64,000 bases of DNA from Nocardia lijiangensis NBRC 108240 (GCF_001613045.1 NZ_BDBP01000033.1:31314-95313), one strand, 5' to 3'. Positions 54,874-62,758 are shown, counted from the first letter of the stretch. Numbers and translations are program-made. The notes: generated by a model not told the origin, from the sequence alone.

Positions 54874-55887
54874 TCACGACATGACGTCGACCAGGACCTT
54901 GCCGACCGCGCCGCCCTCGACTGCCCGGTGGGCATCCGCGGTGCGGTGGAGCGGAAAGCGGACCAGCGGCAGGCCGTGCTCCTCGCCAACCGGTAGGGCT
55001 CCATCACCGACGGCGGCGGCGACGTCTTCGACGGCCGCGGCGCGAACGTCAGGACCGGCGGTGTAGAGCACCAGGAACTGCAGGCGGGTGTTGCGCACCA
55101 TGTTCTGCAGCACGTTCAATTCGACCGGATGACCACCGTCGTTGGCGTAGGTCGAGATCGTGCCGCGCGGCCGCAGCACGGCCAGGTCCAGGGCCAGATT
55201 CACGCCCAGCGCCACCTCGGCGACGATGTCCACGCCATCAGCCGCGATCGCACGGATCTCGGCGACTGGATCACCCTCGCGGTAGTTGACCACGTGGTGA
55301 GCGCCGGCGGCGGTGGCCAGCCGGGCCTTCTCCGGGCTGCTGACCGTGCTGATCACAGTGGCACCGGCCCAGCGGGCGAGCTGGATCACCGCGTGCCCGA
55401 CCGCCCCGGCCCCGCCCGCGGCGAGTACCACCTTGCCCGCCAGCGCGCCGGGCCGCAGCCGGCGCGGCCCGTCCTCGGCGACGGTGAGTGCACGGTGCGC
55501 GGTGAGCGCGGGAACACCGAGGGCGGCGCCGACATCGAAACCGGCCTCGTCCGGCAGCGGCACGGCCTGCCCGGCCGGCACAACGGTGAACTCCGCGGCG
55601 GTGCCGGTGGCCCGTCCCGCGGCGGCCATGAACAGCCATACCCGCTGGCCGACCCGGCTCTGATCGACCCCCTCACCGACGGCGTCGATCACACCGGCAC
55701 CGTCCAGGTGCGGCGTGATCTCCGGGAACGCCATGGCCTGGGCGGCGCGAGCCTGCCAGTCGGTGGGGTTGACCCCGGACACGGCCACCCGGACGCGGAC
55801 CTCACCGGGAGCGGGCACGGGCGGTTCGCAGTCGACGAGCTGGAGAACGTCGGGACCGCCGTTGTCGCGGTAGACGACGGCCTTCAC
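54874..55887 (-). CDS. NADPH:quinone oxidoreductase (zinc-free MDR family)
   Basis: 337 residues: GVNPTDWQARAAQAMAFPEI, GADGAG-type region DGAGVIDAVGEGVDQSRVGQ, nucleotide loop VVLAAGGAGAVGHAVIQLAR near 150. Zinc ligands are absent, as in quinone oxidoreductases (QOR/zeta-crystallin). It reduces quinones or enones with NADPH. GTG 55887 overlaps the aldo/keto reductase stop by 4 bp. Cargo of the Tn3 element, with the TetR operon upstream. Confidence 0.9.
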   Translation of the reverse strand: MKAVVYRDNGGPDVLQLVDCEPPVPAPGEVRVRVAVSGVNPTDWQARAAQAMAFPEITPHLDGAGVIDAVGEGVDQSRVGQRVWLFMAAAGRATGTAAEFTVVPAGQAVPLPDEAGFDVGAALGVPALTAHRALTVAEDGPRRLRPGALAGKVVLAAGGAGAVGHAVIQLARWAGATVISTVSSPEKARLATAAGAHHVVNYREGDPVAEIRAIAADGVDIVAEVALGVNLALDLAVLRPRGTISTYANDGGHPVELNVLQNMVRNTRLQFLVLYTAGPDVRAAAVEDVAAAVGDGALPVGEEHGLPLVRFPLHRTADAHRAVEGGAVGKVLVDVMS

Positions 55888-56750
55888 GACGCCGCGCCGA
55901 TCGCGACGTTGTTGGAGCGGGACTCGACGGCGTCGAGAGTGGCCAACGTGTCCGCATCGAAGGCGATCTCGCCGACCGCCATATTGACCTCCAGGTGGGA
56001 GGCGTCGCCGGTGCCGGGGATGAGCAGGATATTCGGCGCGTGGCGCAGCAGCCAAGCCAGACCGACCTGGGACGGAGTCACGTCCAGGGACTCGGCCACG
56101 GCGTGCACGGCCGACTCGTCGGTGACCTTGGGCAAGCTCGGGAATCCTCCGCCGAGCGGGAAGAACGGCACCCACGCGATGCCCTCGGCCGTGCACAGCC
56201 GCAGCGTGTCCTCGTCGTCACGGGAGACGAGGCTGTAGGCGTTCTGCACGCAGACGATGCCGGCAGGCAGTGCGCGGCGCAGGACATCGAGGGTGACGCT
56301 ACTCAGGCCGATGGCGCCGATCTTGCCCTCGTCACGCAGGGCGGTCATGGTCGCCAGCTGGTCGTCGAGGTCGACCACCTGGTCGCCCTCGGGACGCAAT
56401 CCGGGGCCGGTGTCCAGGCGTCGGAGGTTGACCACGGGGAGCTGTTCGACGCCAAGGCTGCGCAGGTTGTCCTCGACGCCGGCCCGCAGCTGTTCGGGCC
56501 GCTGCGCGATCCGCAGCGGCAGTCGCCCGCCCGGGTTGGGCTCGGCGCCGACCTTGGTGACGACCAGCACGCCGTCCTCGGGACGCAGGGCTTCACGGAT
56601 CACGGCGTTGGCGAAGCCGAAGCCATAGAACTCGGCGGTATCGACGTGGTCGACGCCCAGCTCGACGGCACGCCGGAGCAGGGCGACAGCCTCGTCGTGA
56701 CGGTCGTGTAGCCGCGGAAGTTGGGCCGCGCCGTAGCCGATCCGGGACAC
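55884..56750 (-). CDS. Aldo/keto reductase
   Basis: 288 residues from GTG 56750. Barrel motifs: GVDHVDTAEFYGFGFANAVI (catalytic Asp and Tyr), VLVVTKVGAEPNPGG (Lys), LLIPGTGDASHLEVNMAV (NADPH end). The frame stays open upstream and gives a natural extra N-terminus NTSTASLAGRSVSRIGYG. AAGGAG lies 7 bp before an ATC codon at 56786, so the real start may be that ATC (see findings). Reduces aldehydes or ketones; coupled to the quinone oxidoreductase gene. Controlled by the divergent TetR. Confidence 0.88.
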   Translation of the reverse strand: MSRIGYGAAQLPRLHDRHDEAVALLRRAVELGVDHVDTAEFYGFGFANAVIREALRPEDGVLVVTKVGAEPNPGGRLPLRIAQRPEQLRAGVEDNLRSLGVEQLPVVNLRRLDTGPGLRPEGDQVVDLDDQLATMTALRDEGKIGAIGLSSVTLDVLRRALPAGIVCVQNAYSLVSRDDEDTLRLCTAEGIAWVPFFPLGGGFPSLPKVTDESAVHAVAESLDVTPSQVGLAWLLRHAPNILLIPGTGDASHLEVNMAVGEIAFDADTLATLDAVESRSNNVAIGAAS

Positions 56751-56843
56751 GGAGCGACCGGCAAGGGAAGCGGTGGAGGTGTTGATGACGAGTCTCCTTG
56801 GTCGCTGGTGCTGTGATGCCGCTACCTTATAGAATTGTGATGA

Positions 56844-56882
56844 CAGATTGCAATATTTGTCAGTCAGATGGCAAAGTTTGAC
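56844..56882. promoter_or_regulatory. Twin direct repeats, TetR operator in the transposon
   Basis: Two 18-bp copies of CAGATkGCAAwrTTTGwC at 56844-56861 and 56865-56882, 21 bp apart (two helical turns). The first copy overlaps the -35 (TTGCAA) of a minus-strand promoter whose -10 is TATAAG, spacer 16 bp, for the aldo/keto reductase operon. The region is AT-rich compared with its surroundings. Confidence 0.7.
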
Positions 56883-56946
56883 CGCCGACTCGGTGGCGAC
56901 ATAGGTTCACGAGGCCGATGACGTGACCAGCCGACAAGGAGGCCCG

Positions 56947-57534
56947 ATGCGCGGAGAGCCGCTCGACGCGGAGACGATCGTGTCGGCCACCGAGGAGATC
57001 CTGCGCCGTCACGGTCCAGACAAGACGACGGTGCTCGACGTCGCACGGCAACTGGGCGTGAGCCACGGCAGCGTGTACCGGCACTTCGCGTCCAAGGCCG
57101 CGCTCCGCGAGGCCGTGATCCGGCGCTGGCTCGACCAGGTACGGAACGAGCTCGCTACCGTGGCGCACAACTCCGAACTGCCCCCGGCTGAGCGGTTACG
57201 AGCACTGCTCACCACCATGTTCGCCACCAAGTGGGCGAAAGCCAGGGAGGACCCGGAGCTGTTCGCCACCTTCCGAGTGCTGGCGGCCGAGCACAGCACC
57301 GTGTCCGCCGGCCATGTCGGCTTCCTGCTCGCCCAGCTGCGGGACATCATCATCGACGGTGTCGCCACGGGCGACCTCGCCACCGGCGAGCCTGAGGTGA
57401 TCGCACGGGCCGTCCTGAACGCGACGAGCCGCTTCCACGACCCGACACACGCCGCGGAATGGCATTCCCCCGAGACCGAAGCGGACTCCGCAGCGGTCGT
57501 CTCGCTCATCCTCGACGGTCTCCGGGCCCGGTGA
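56947..57534 (+). CDS. TetR family regulator of the transposon-borne reductase operon
   Basis: 195 residues. HTH TTVLDVARQLGVSHGSVYRH followed by FASKAALREAVI; helical ligand domain with a TetR_C_7-like end (RAVLNATSRFHDPTHAAEWH). AAGGAGG before ATG 56947 decides the start over GTG 56923. Divergent from the aldo/keto reductase-quinone oxidoreductase pair with the twin repeats between, an arrangement typical of electrophile- or quinone-sensing repressors. Confidence 0.9.
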   Translation: MRGEPLDAETIVSATEEILRRHGPDKTTVLDVARQLGVSHGSVYRHFASKAALREAVIRRWLDQVRNELATVAHNSELPPAERLRALLTTMFATKWAKAREDPELFATFRVLAAEHSTVSAGHVGFLLAQLRDIIIDGVATGDLATGEPEVIARAVLNATSRFHDPTHAAEWHSPETEADSAAVVSLILDGLRAR

Positions 57535-57743
57535 CGTCCTCGGGGTGACGTTGGTCCGCAGTGACCGGGCGGCCGCTGCCCTGAACCAAAGATGTCTGAC
57601 GCACAGACCATCCGGTAATCGGTAATCGAGTGCGTTCGCCGGACGCACCCAGGCGCGCCGGACCCACTCGCCGATGGCGTCAGCCTTCACCGATGGCCAA
57701 CGTCAGGATCCGACCAGCGTAGCCAGGGCGACGACACGCATTC

Positions 57744-57932
57744 TCACAAATGATCAGATACGAGAGTTCCGCGACAGCCCCGGATCGACCACCGAACCCG
57801 CAGGCCACCATTCGCAAAACTCCTCTCGAAACCCACCATGAGCAGGGCATAGCAGTTGTCGCATCCGGCGCTGATGCGGTCGCATCCGGTGACCGGGTTC
57901 CAGGTGGTGTCGGTCCATTCGATGCCGGTCAT
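57744..57932 (-). pseudogene. Truncated DUF5131 (phage Gp37/Gp68-like) gene start
   Basis: The first about 28 residues, [20 protein letters not shown] then AGCDNCYA, are the conserved N-terminus of DUF5131 proteins with their Cys cluster. After CDNCYAL the similarity stops (near 57848) and the frame runs on into unrelated sequence. The ATG overlaps the methyltransferase stop as ATGA, as in the intact phage or mobile-element pair. A fragment left by a rearrangement inside the transposon. Confidence 0.75.
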
Positions 57933-58317
57933 GCGGCGGTCCTTTCGATGTCCTCGCCGGTGATGGCCTCGACGAGTGCGCATCCGATGACCTCGGATGC
58001 GGCGGGGTGACGGCGTTGCCGTAGCCGCGGGCCTGGGTCCGCTTGTCGCCCAACGCCTTGAACGTCGCCGGGAACGCCATCCCGGCCCGGATCTCCGGCG
58101 GTTCGAGCATCCGGAAGGTGCAGTCTGCGAGCAGCTGTTCGCGGTCGATGCCCAACAGCCCGAACCGGTCGCGGGTGGTCAGGGTGCCCATCGGCTCCTC
58201 GACCGGGTGCGCGCAGCCGGTGCGGTAGTAGGGCACCAGCAGATGCCGCAGCTCCTGCGGCGGCTGGACCAGGCCGTGATGAAACCCGCTCGCTGCGAAA
58301 GATCCGCCGCGACCAGC
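57929..58317 (-). pseudogene. C-terminal remnant of a DNA (cytosine-5) methyltransferase, frameshifted
   Basis: Frame one gives [40 protein letters not shown] and [14 protein letters not shown], then GYGNAVTP, which are motifs VIII to X of C5 methyltransferases. One lost C in a C run near 58010 moves the sense frame to [20 protein letters not shown]. The catalytic half (motifs I-VI) is absent; the frame opens only after a stop at 58318-58320. Confidence 0.75.
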
Positions 58318-58356
58318 TCAGCGACACCGACCGCTGAAGTGCGTTAGCGTCGTCGG

Positions 58357-59295
58357 GTGGAGTTGCGACAGTTGCGGTATTTCCTCGCGGTGGCCGAGGA
58401 GCGCAATCTCACCCGGGCCGCCGACCTGGTCGGGATCCGGCCGACCTCGCTGAGTCAGCAGATCATCGCGCTGGAACGCGAGCTCGGTGCGGCACTGTTC
58501 GTGCGCACGGCGGCGGGAATGTCGGTGACACCAGCCGGTCTGCGACTGGTGCCGCACGCGCGGGCAGCGGTGGACGCGACGCGCTGGGCACAGCGTTCGG
58601 TGCGGGAGAGCCACGTTCTTCGTGTCGCTGTGACGCCCGGAGCGCCGCCTCAGTTCGCGGCGGCGATCTGGCAGGCCGCGGGTGATCCGGTCGCCGAGAT
58701 CACCGATATGCAGACCGCGGAACAGCTTTCGGCGCTGCGGGCGGGAACCCTCGACGCCGGGGTGCTCCTGCTGCCCGCCGACCTGGCTGGACTCGAGCAT
58801 GCGGTCGTCGCCGATGTCGAGCTCGGTGTAGTGGTAGCGGACGGGCATCGGCTGGCACAGCAGCAGGCACTGCGATGGACCGACCTCGAGGGCAGCGCAC
58901 TGCTGTGGTTCGCGCGTTCGGCGGCGCCGGGCTATTACGACGCCGTCCGCGAATCCTGGACGCGCGCGGGCTGGCAGCCCGCGGCGATTCGCGAGAGTTC
59001 GCCGCGCCGAGCGTTGTTCACCGCCGAACTCGGTTTCGGAGGCGATGTCCTCGCTCTCCGCCCGGCCTGGGATGTCCGCCCCGGCGACGGGTTGTCGTGG
59101 ATTCCGTTTGCCGCCGAGGCAGCCCGCATCCGCTACGCCCTCGTCTGGAACACAGCGGATTCCGCCGCTGCCCGTTACCGCGAGATAGCGGCTGACCTGG
59201 CGTGTGCGGTTCCGCCACAGGCTCATCCGGTGCCGCCTCGTGGACAGGACGCCCGGCGATCGGCTCAGCTGGAGAGCGATCGGGTCGCGCCATAG
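58357..59295 (+). CDS. LysR family transcriptional regulator
   Basis: 312 residues. N-terminal HTH ELRQLRYFLAVAEERNLTRA, then LVGIRPTSLSQQIIALEREL; periplasmic-binding-like effector domain after residue 90 with late features GFGGDVLALRPAWDVRPGDG. GTG start at 58357. It precedes the DUF6506 gene by 32 bp in the same direction, so both may form one unit carried by the transposon. Confidence 0.9.
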   Translation: MELRQLRYFLAVAEERNLTRAADLVGIRPTSLSQQIIALERELGAALFVRTAAGMSVTPAGLRLVPHARAAVDATRWAQRSVRESHVLRVAVTPGAPPQFAAAIWQAAGDPVAEITDMQTAEQLSALRAGTLDAGVLLLPADLAGLEHAVVADVELGVVVADGHRLAQQQALRWTDLEGSALLWFARSAAPGYYDAVRESWTRAGWQPAAIRESSPRRALFTAELGFGGDVLALRPAWDVRPGDGLSWIPFAAEAARIRYALVWNTADSAAARYREIAADLACAVPPQAHPVPPRGQDARRSAQLESDRVAP

Positions 59296-59327
59296 CGCGG
59301 CCGAACCGCACTTCGAGAGGTACTGAG

Positions 59328-59630
59328 ATGGCGCTCACCGCATGGGGATTCATCTACACCGCGTCCGGCAGTGATCCGGCTCGGGAAACGGTCGTCGAAA
59401 CTCCCGGCTGCCGCTCGGTATTCGTCGGAGTGAACGATCCGAGCCAGGTGGTCGACGTGGCGCGGCGACTGGTCGACGGCGGCGCGCAGTTGATCGAACT
59501 GTGCGGTGGTTTCGGCCCCGTCTGGACCGCCCGGGTGATCGAGGCGGTCCAGGGAGCGGTTCCGGTGGGCGCCGTGGCCTACGGCACCGAAGCCGTCGAC
59601 CAGGTGCACGCGCTGTTCGCCGACCACTGA
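59328..59630 (+). CDS. DUF6506 family small protein
   Basis: 100 residues: ALTAWGFIYTASGSDPARET at the start and VDGGAQLIELCGGFGPVWTA in the middle. It matches small proteins annotated DUF6506 that often sit next to LysR or TetR regulators (recalled). The Cys in ELCGGFGP may be reactive. GAGAGG precedes the ATG. Function unknown. Confidence 0.75.
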   Translation: MALTAWGFIYTASGSDPARETVVETPGCRSVFVGVNDPSQVVDVARRLVDGGAQLIELCGGFGPVWTARVIEAVQGAVPVGAVAYGTEAVDQVHALFADH

Positions 59631-59956
59631 CCGGTCAGCATTTGTCCCGGCCGGAAGCGGTGCCTTGCACGCGGCGCATCGGCGACGCATACGCCCACCT
59701 TGCACCACGCCAATCAGGCCATCAACCCACTCACATGGACGACCGTTCGGACCCGCGTCACCGTGACGGTTTCGCGAATGCTCACCAGATCACGTTCGTC
59801 CCGCATTTAGCGCCTTCTACCTGCGAAAACAAAGGGTTCAAAAACACCCTCTCAGCGTGACTTTTCTCGCGGATGTTCCAAGCGCCGCCAATTGCATCGG
59901 ATGCGAATTCGCAGCGCAACAGAATCTGGAATTCGGGTCGCGAAACCTCCCGTCCA
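59631..59956. other. Gene-free, lower-GC stretch in the transposon
   Basis: About 326 bp between DUF6506 and the palindromic site. It includes a weak hairpin AGGGT/ACCCT around 59830-59850. No convincing open frame; the short Cys-containing minus-strand frame here lacks support. Confidence 0.5.
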
Positions 59957-59986
59957 CTGTTTCATAGGTGATCACCCATGAAACAG
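59957..59986. promoter_or_regulatory. 30-bp palindrome, candidate res/operator site of the transposon
   Basis: CTGTTTCAT and ATGAAACAG are perfect arms, with GGTGATCACC in the centre; only one base pair of fifteen fails. A further half-site GTTTCATAGG lies at 60020-60029. Its place near the right end of a Tn3 element fits a resolution site or the operator of the small gene that follows. Confidence 0.6.
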
Positions 59987-60063
59987 CCCGAGATCGGTTG
60001 GCCGTCCAGGACATTCGATGTTTCATAGGACGGTGCAGGGGCCGGGAGTCCACGCCGCCGCTC

Positions 60064-60305
60064 GTGCCGGAGCGTGAAGAGCCAGCGGCACAGGAACTTT
60101 CGGTGCGGCGGCTGGTGCGCCAGGTCATCGCCCCGGCGAGGTCTTCAAGGTCGGCGATCTGCTCGCGCGGCTCGCGCGCCTGGGCATCACGATGACGCCG
60201 GGCAAGGTCACCGGCATCCTCGACTACTGGGCAGCGCGCTCCCAGCTCGCCCTCATCGCGCCCGGCGTCTATCGCCGCCCGCTCGAACCCGACGACGCTG
60301 CCTGA
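60064..60305 (+). pseudogene. Small transposon gene, frameshifted, about 81 codons
   Basis: GTG 60064 opens PEREEPAAQELSVRRLVRQV IAP; one G missing from a GGG run near 60135 then moves the sense frame to GEVFKVGDLLARLARLGITM, TPGKVTGILDYWAARSQLAL and IAPGVYRRPLEPDDAA. The second part looks like a winged-helix or DNA-binding domain and may be an accessory of the resolution site just upstream, but I recognise no family. Confidence 0.5.
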
Positions 60306-60319
60306 ACTGCACCTTCGCC

Positions 60320-60357
60320 ATATCCGCCCGATTTTCGGCGATTACTACCGAAACCCC
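60320..60357 (-). repeat. Right terminal inverted repeat of the Tn3-family element
   Basis: Read inward on the minus strand it begins GGGGTTTCGGTAGTAATCGC and ends CGGATAT; 32 of 38 match the left repeat. Confidence 0.9.
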
Positions 60358-60362
60358 CTTTG
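60358..60362. repeat. Right target-site duplication CTTTG
   Basis: Same five bases as at 51450-51454, directly outside the right inverted repeat. Confidence 0.9.
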
Positions 60363-60373
60363 ACGGTCTCCGG

Positions 60374-60760
60374 CTATTGCCGCACGCTCAGCCACCCGTC
60401 CATCAGCGCGTGGTATTCGCAGAAGAACGGGTGGGAACCGATTTCGACCGGCGCGGAGAAGGTGACGTTCCGGCCGGGAGCGATGTCGTGATCGAACAGC
60501 CCGGGTCGTTTGCTGGTGATGCTGTGGACCACCAGATCGTGGTTGGCCACCGTGATCTTCGCGCCGGGGGTGATCGGCGGCGTGCCCGTGTACTGGAGGT
60601 TCTCGATCGTGATGGTGACCGCCGGGATCGGTGGCGGGCCGGGTGGCGGGACGACCGCGGGCTCCTCCTCGGCCTCACCGCCGCACCCGGCTGCCACCAC
60701 GAGCAGCGTCAGCACCACGGCCATTCGTAGCGATCCACCGGCCGGGCGCGACGCGTTCAT
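60374..60760 (-). CDS. Cupredoxin-like (plastocyanin-type) lipoprotein
   Basis: 128 residues. A lipobox VVAAGC ends the hydrophobic signal (MAVVLTLLVVAAGC), then a Glu/Pro-rich linker and a cupredoxin domain with type 1 copper ligands in order: His in LVVHSITS, Cys in HPFFCEYHALMDG, the following His, and Met. It should hold copper at the outer face of the membrane. The start overlaps the previous gene's stop by 4 bp. Stop lies 12 bp from the transposon's target duplication, so the insertion may have removed its natural terminator. Confidence 0.87.
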   Translation of the reverse strand: MNASRPAGGSLRMAVVLTLLVVAAGCGGEAEEEPAVVPPPGPPPIPAVTITIENLQYTGTPPITPGAKITVANHDLVVHSITSKRPGLFDHDIAPGRNVTFSAPVEIGSHPFFCEYHALMDGWLSVRQ

Positions 60761-61434
60761 GGCTGTTCGCCACGCCCGCTGCGGCTGCCCACGTACGCGA
60801 GTTCGCGCAACCGGCCGATCACCTCGGGAAGAATCCTGACCTCGTCGGGATGGTTCGTCATCGGGTCGAAGAAGTCGGTCCGGTAGTCGCCGGGGTCGAC
60901 CGGATGCAGCGTCACCTCGGCGAGCTTGCGCTCCGGTGTGCCGATCGCGCTCGCCCAGAGCACGAAGGTGGCGGGTTCGTCGCGCAGGTGGTCGGCGAGC
61001 GCGTCGAGGGACGGCGTCTCGGGTTGGTGGCCGTCCGGCTCGGCGAAGATCCAGGTCGGCGCGGAGTCGCCGAGGCGATAGGGCATCAGGCAGCCGTACC
61101 AGGCCGTGCGCCAGCTGCGCGCGGGGGTGATCACGAAGCGGCCGAGCGCACCGCGGCCGGTGGTCGTCAGCGCGAAGTCCCACGGATGGTCGTCGCGGTC
61201 GAGCACCCGTAGCGCGAGGCCGAGCACATCGGGCAGCCCGGCCGGAGTGCCGATGCCCTTGGACGCCCTCCCCAGCACGGCGCGCTCCCCCGCCCCGAAC
61301 AGCCACTCGTACTCGGGTTCGGCGTGCAACCGCCCGGACAGGCGCAACCCGTTGGGATACAAGACCCGGGCGTGGCGCAATCTCGCCACCCCGGAGAAAA
61401 CACCGCGCACGGCATCCGCTGCGAGATCGGTCAT
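60757..61434 (-). CDS. Hypothetical protein, 225 aa, coupled to the cupredoxin gene
   Basis: Contains HARVLYPNGLRLSGRLHAEP, ASKGIGTPAGLPDVLGLALR, DRDDHPWDFALTTTGRG and SWRTAWYGCLMPYRLGDSAP. The phrases recall the catalase-like fold (an RASKG.G.P....PD..GLALR pattern), and relatives are sometimes labelled phosphodiesterase, but I cannot confirm either. It could be a haem or redox partner for the cupredoxin (inference). 4-bp overlap with the downstream gene. Confidence 0.7.
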   Translation of the reverse strand: MTDLAADAVRGVFSGVARLRHARVLYPNGLRLSGRLHAEPEYEWLFGAGERAVLGRASKGIGTPAGLPDVLGLALRVLDRDDHPWDFALTTTGRGALGRFVITPARSWRTAWYGCLMPYRLGDSAPTWIFAEPDGHQPETPSLDALADHLRDEPATFVLWASAIGTPERKLAEVTLHPVDPGDYRTDFFDPMTNHPDEVRILPEVIGRLRELAYVGSRSGRGEQP

Positions 61435-61624
61435 CGCGACTCCTTCGATCGGGACGGTCGACACTCACCGTCTGCCCCGCCGCGCGGGCACTAAACGGGC
61501 CGACCGGGGGTCGCGTCGGCGAGGCGGAGCAGCCGGGGGGCACGCGGCGTGTGGCAGGAGCCTTCGCGTGGGTACTCCGTCATCGATGACAAACACATCC
61601 CAGTTTCCCGAGGCGGTGAGCACG

Positions 61625-62050
61625 ATGACATCGACGCAGGCGCTTCGACCGACCACAGAGACGGTCACGGTGCGAGTACCAGCGCGGCGCATCGGAGTGA
61701 CGATGCTGCGCACGACCGTGGAATCGACCGCCCTGGTCGCCGACGCCGACGCCGACGACGCGGCCGAGCTCGGACTGATCGTCGAGGAGGTCGCGCGCGG
61801 ACTCGTCGACGCCGCGACCGACGGCTCGATGCTCGACTGCACCCTGTCGTGCACCGGCCACGCGGCGCAAGTGCGGCTGTCCGCGATCATCCGCTCCGAA
61901 CTGCACAAGGATCGCCACGCGGTCGGCTGGCAGATCGTGGACGCGCTCACCAGAGACACCAGGGTGATCCGATCGAATTTCGACCACGCCAGGCACGGCT
62001 ATCCGACCGAAGTCGATTTCGATTGGCAGCGTGGGGTTTCCGCCGCCTGA
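61625..62050 (+). CDS. RsbW-like anti-sigma/ATP-binding regulator candidate
   Basis: 141 residues from ATG 61625; ATG 61586 adds 13. The layout TVTVRVPARRIGVTMLRTTV, LGLIVEEVARGLVDAATDGS, CTLSCTGHAAQVRLSAIIRS and a helical end WQIVDALTRDTRVIRSNFDH resembles histidine-kinase-like anti-sigma factors of actinobacteria, but the Asn of the N box is not obvious, so ATP binding is doubtful. No sigma or anti-anti-sigma gene is adjacent. Confidence 0.6.
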   Translation: MTSTQALRPTTETVTVRVPARRIGVTMLRTTVESTALVADADADDAAELGLIVEEVARGLVDAATDGSMLDCTLSCTGHAAQVRLSAIIRSELHKDRHAVGWQIVDALTRDTRVIRSNFDHARHGYPTEVDFDWQRGVSAA

Positions 62051-62194
62051 ACGGACCGGCGACCGACGACAGCGCCGCGTCGACACCGGATCACGGTGTG
62101 ACGGAACCTGATTCGTAAGCGACGATCATCGCTCGAGTGCGGTCGCGCCTCTGGGATGGTGGAGTATGTCGGTGTGAGTGCTGTAGGCAACCCG

Positions 62195-62758
62195 ATGAGC
62201 GCCCGCCCCCTGCTGTATATCGACGTCGACGGCCCGCTGAACCCGTTCGCGGCGAAACCACATCGGCGACCGGAAGGCTACGAGACGCATCGGATGCTGC
62301 CGGATACGTGGATCGCGCAGCACGGCGGCAAGCCGTATTGGCGGGTCAAGCCGTTGCGTGTGTGGTTGAACCCCGCGCACGGTCCGGCGTTGTCGGCGTT
62401 GGCCGACCGGTTCGAGCTGGTGTGGGCGACAACGTGGCAGCACGACGCGAACACGCATATCGGCCCGAAGCTCGGGTTACCGGAGCTGCCGGTCGTCGAG
62501 TGGCAGAACACGAACCGGGCCGGGCCGGACGGGACGTTCTTCAAGACCGCGGAGCTGGTGCAACACGCCGCCGGGCGCCCGTTCGCATGGATCGATGACG
62601 ACCTGAGCACCCCCGACCGTCTGTACGTGGAACGCGAACATGCCGGCGCCGCACTGCTGCATTGGGTGGATCCGGCCAAGGGTCTGCTGGACGAGGATTT
62701 CGATGCCCTCGCGGCGTGGGCGGACAGTCAGGGTGACACGACGCCCACGGCGGCCTGA
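62195..62758 (+). CDS. HAD-like hydrolase family protein
   Basis: 187 residues. Motif I LLYIDVDGPLNPFAAKPHRR, motif II-like VWATTWQHDANTHIG, and motif IV FAWIDDDLSTPDR with the acidic residues for Mg2+. It belongs to a compact HAD group common in actinobacteria and their phages; substrate unknown. ATG 62195 follows in-frame GTG/ATG alternatives at 62174 and 62156. Confidence 0.8.
   Translation: MSARPLLYIDVDGPLNPFAAKPHRRPEGYETHRMLPDTWIAQHGGKPYWRVKPLRVWLNPAHGPALSALADRFELVWATTWQHDANTHIGPKLGLPELPVVEWQNTNRAGPDGTFFKTAELVQHAAGRPFAWIDDDLSTPDRLYVEREHAGAALLHWVDPAKGLLDEDFDALAAWADSQGDTTPTAA

Larger units (their letters stand above)
51455..60357. mobile_element. Complete Tn3-family transposon, 8903 bp
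   Basis: Bounded by 38-bp inverted repeats, 51455-51492 and 60320-60357, that agree at 32 of 38 positions (GGGGTTCCGGTAGTAATCGC outward-most), and by a 5-bp duplication CTTTG. Carries a Tn3-type transposase reading inward from the left repeat, two oxidoreductases with TetR, methyltransferase and DUF5131 remnants, LysR with DUF6506, a small frameshifted gene and a palindromic res-like site. No intact serine or tyrosine resolvase is recognised. It sits between two host genes and breaks neither. Confidence 0.92.

Noticed and set aside
59265..59708. Minus-strand frame beginning VQGGRMRRRCAACKAPLPAG
   Set aside because: The CAAC cluster looked like a zinc ribbon, but the frame runs antisense through DUF6506 and has no second Cys pair.
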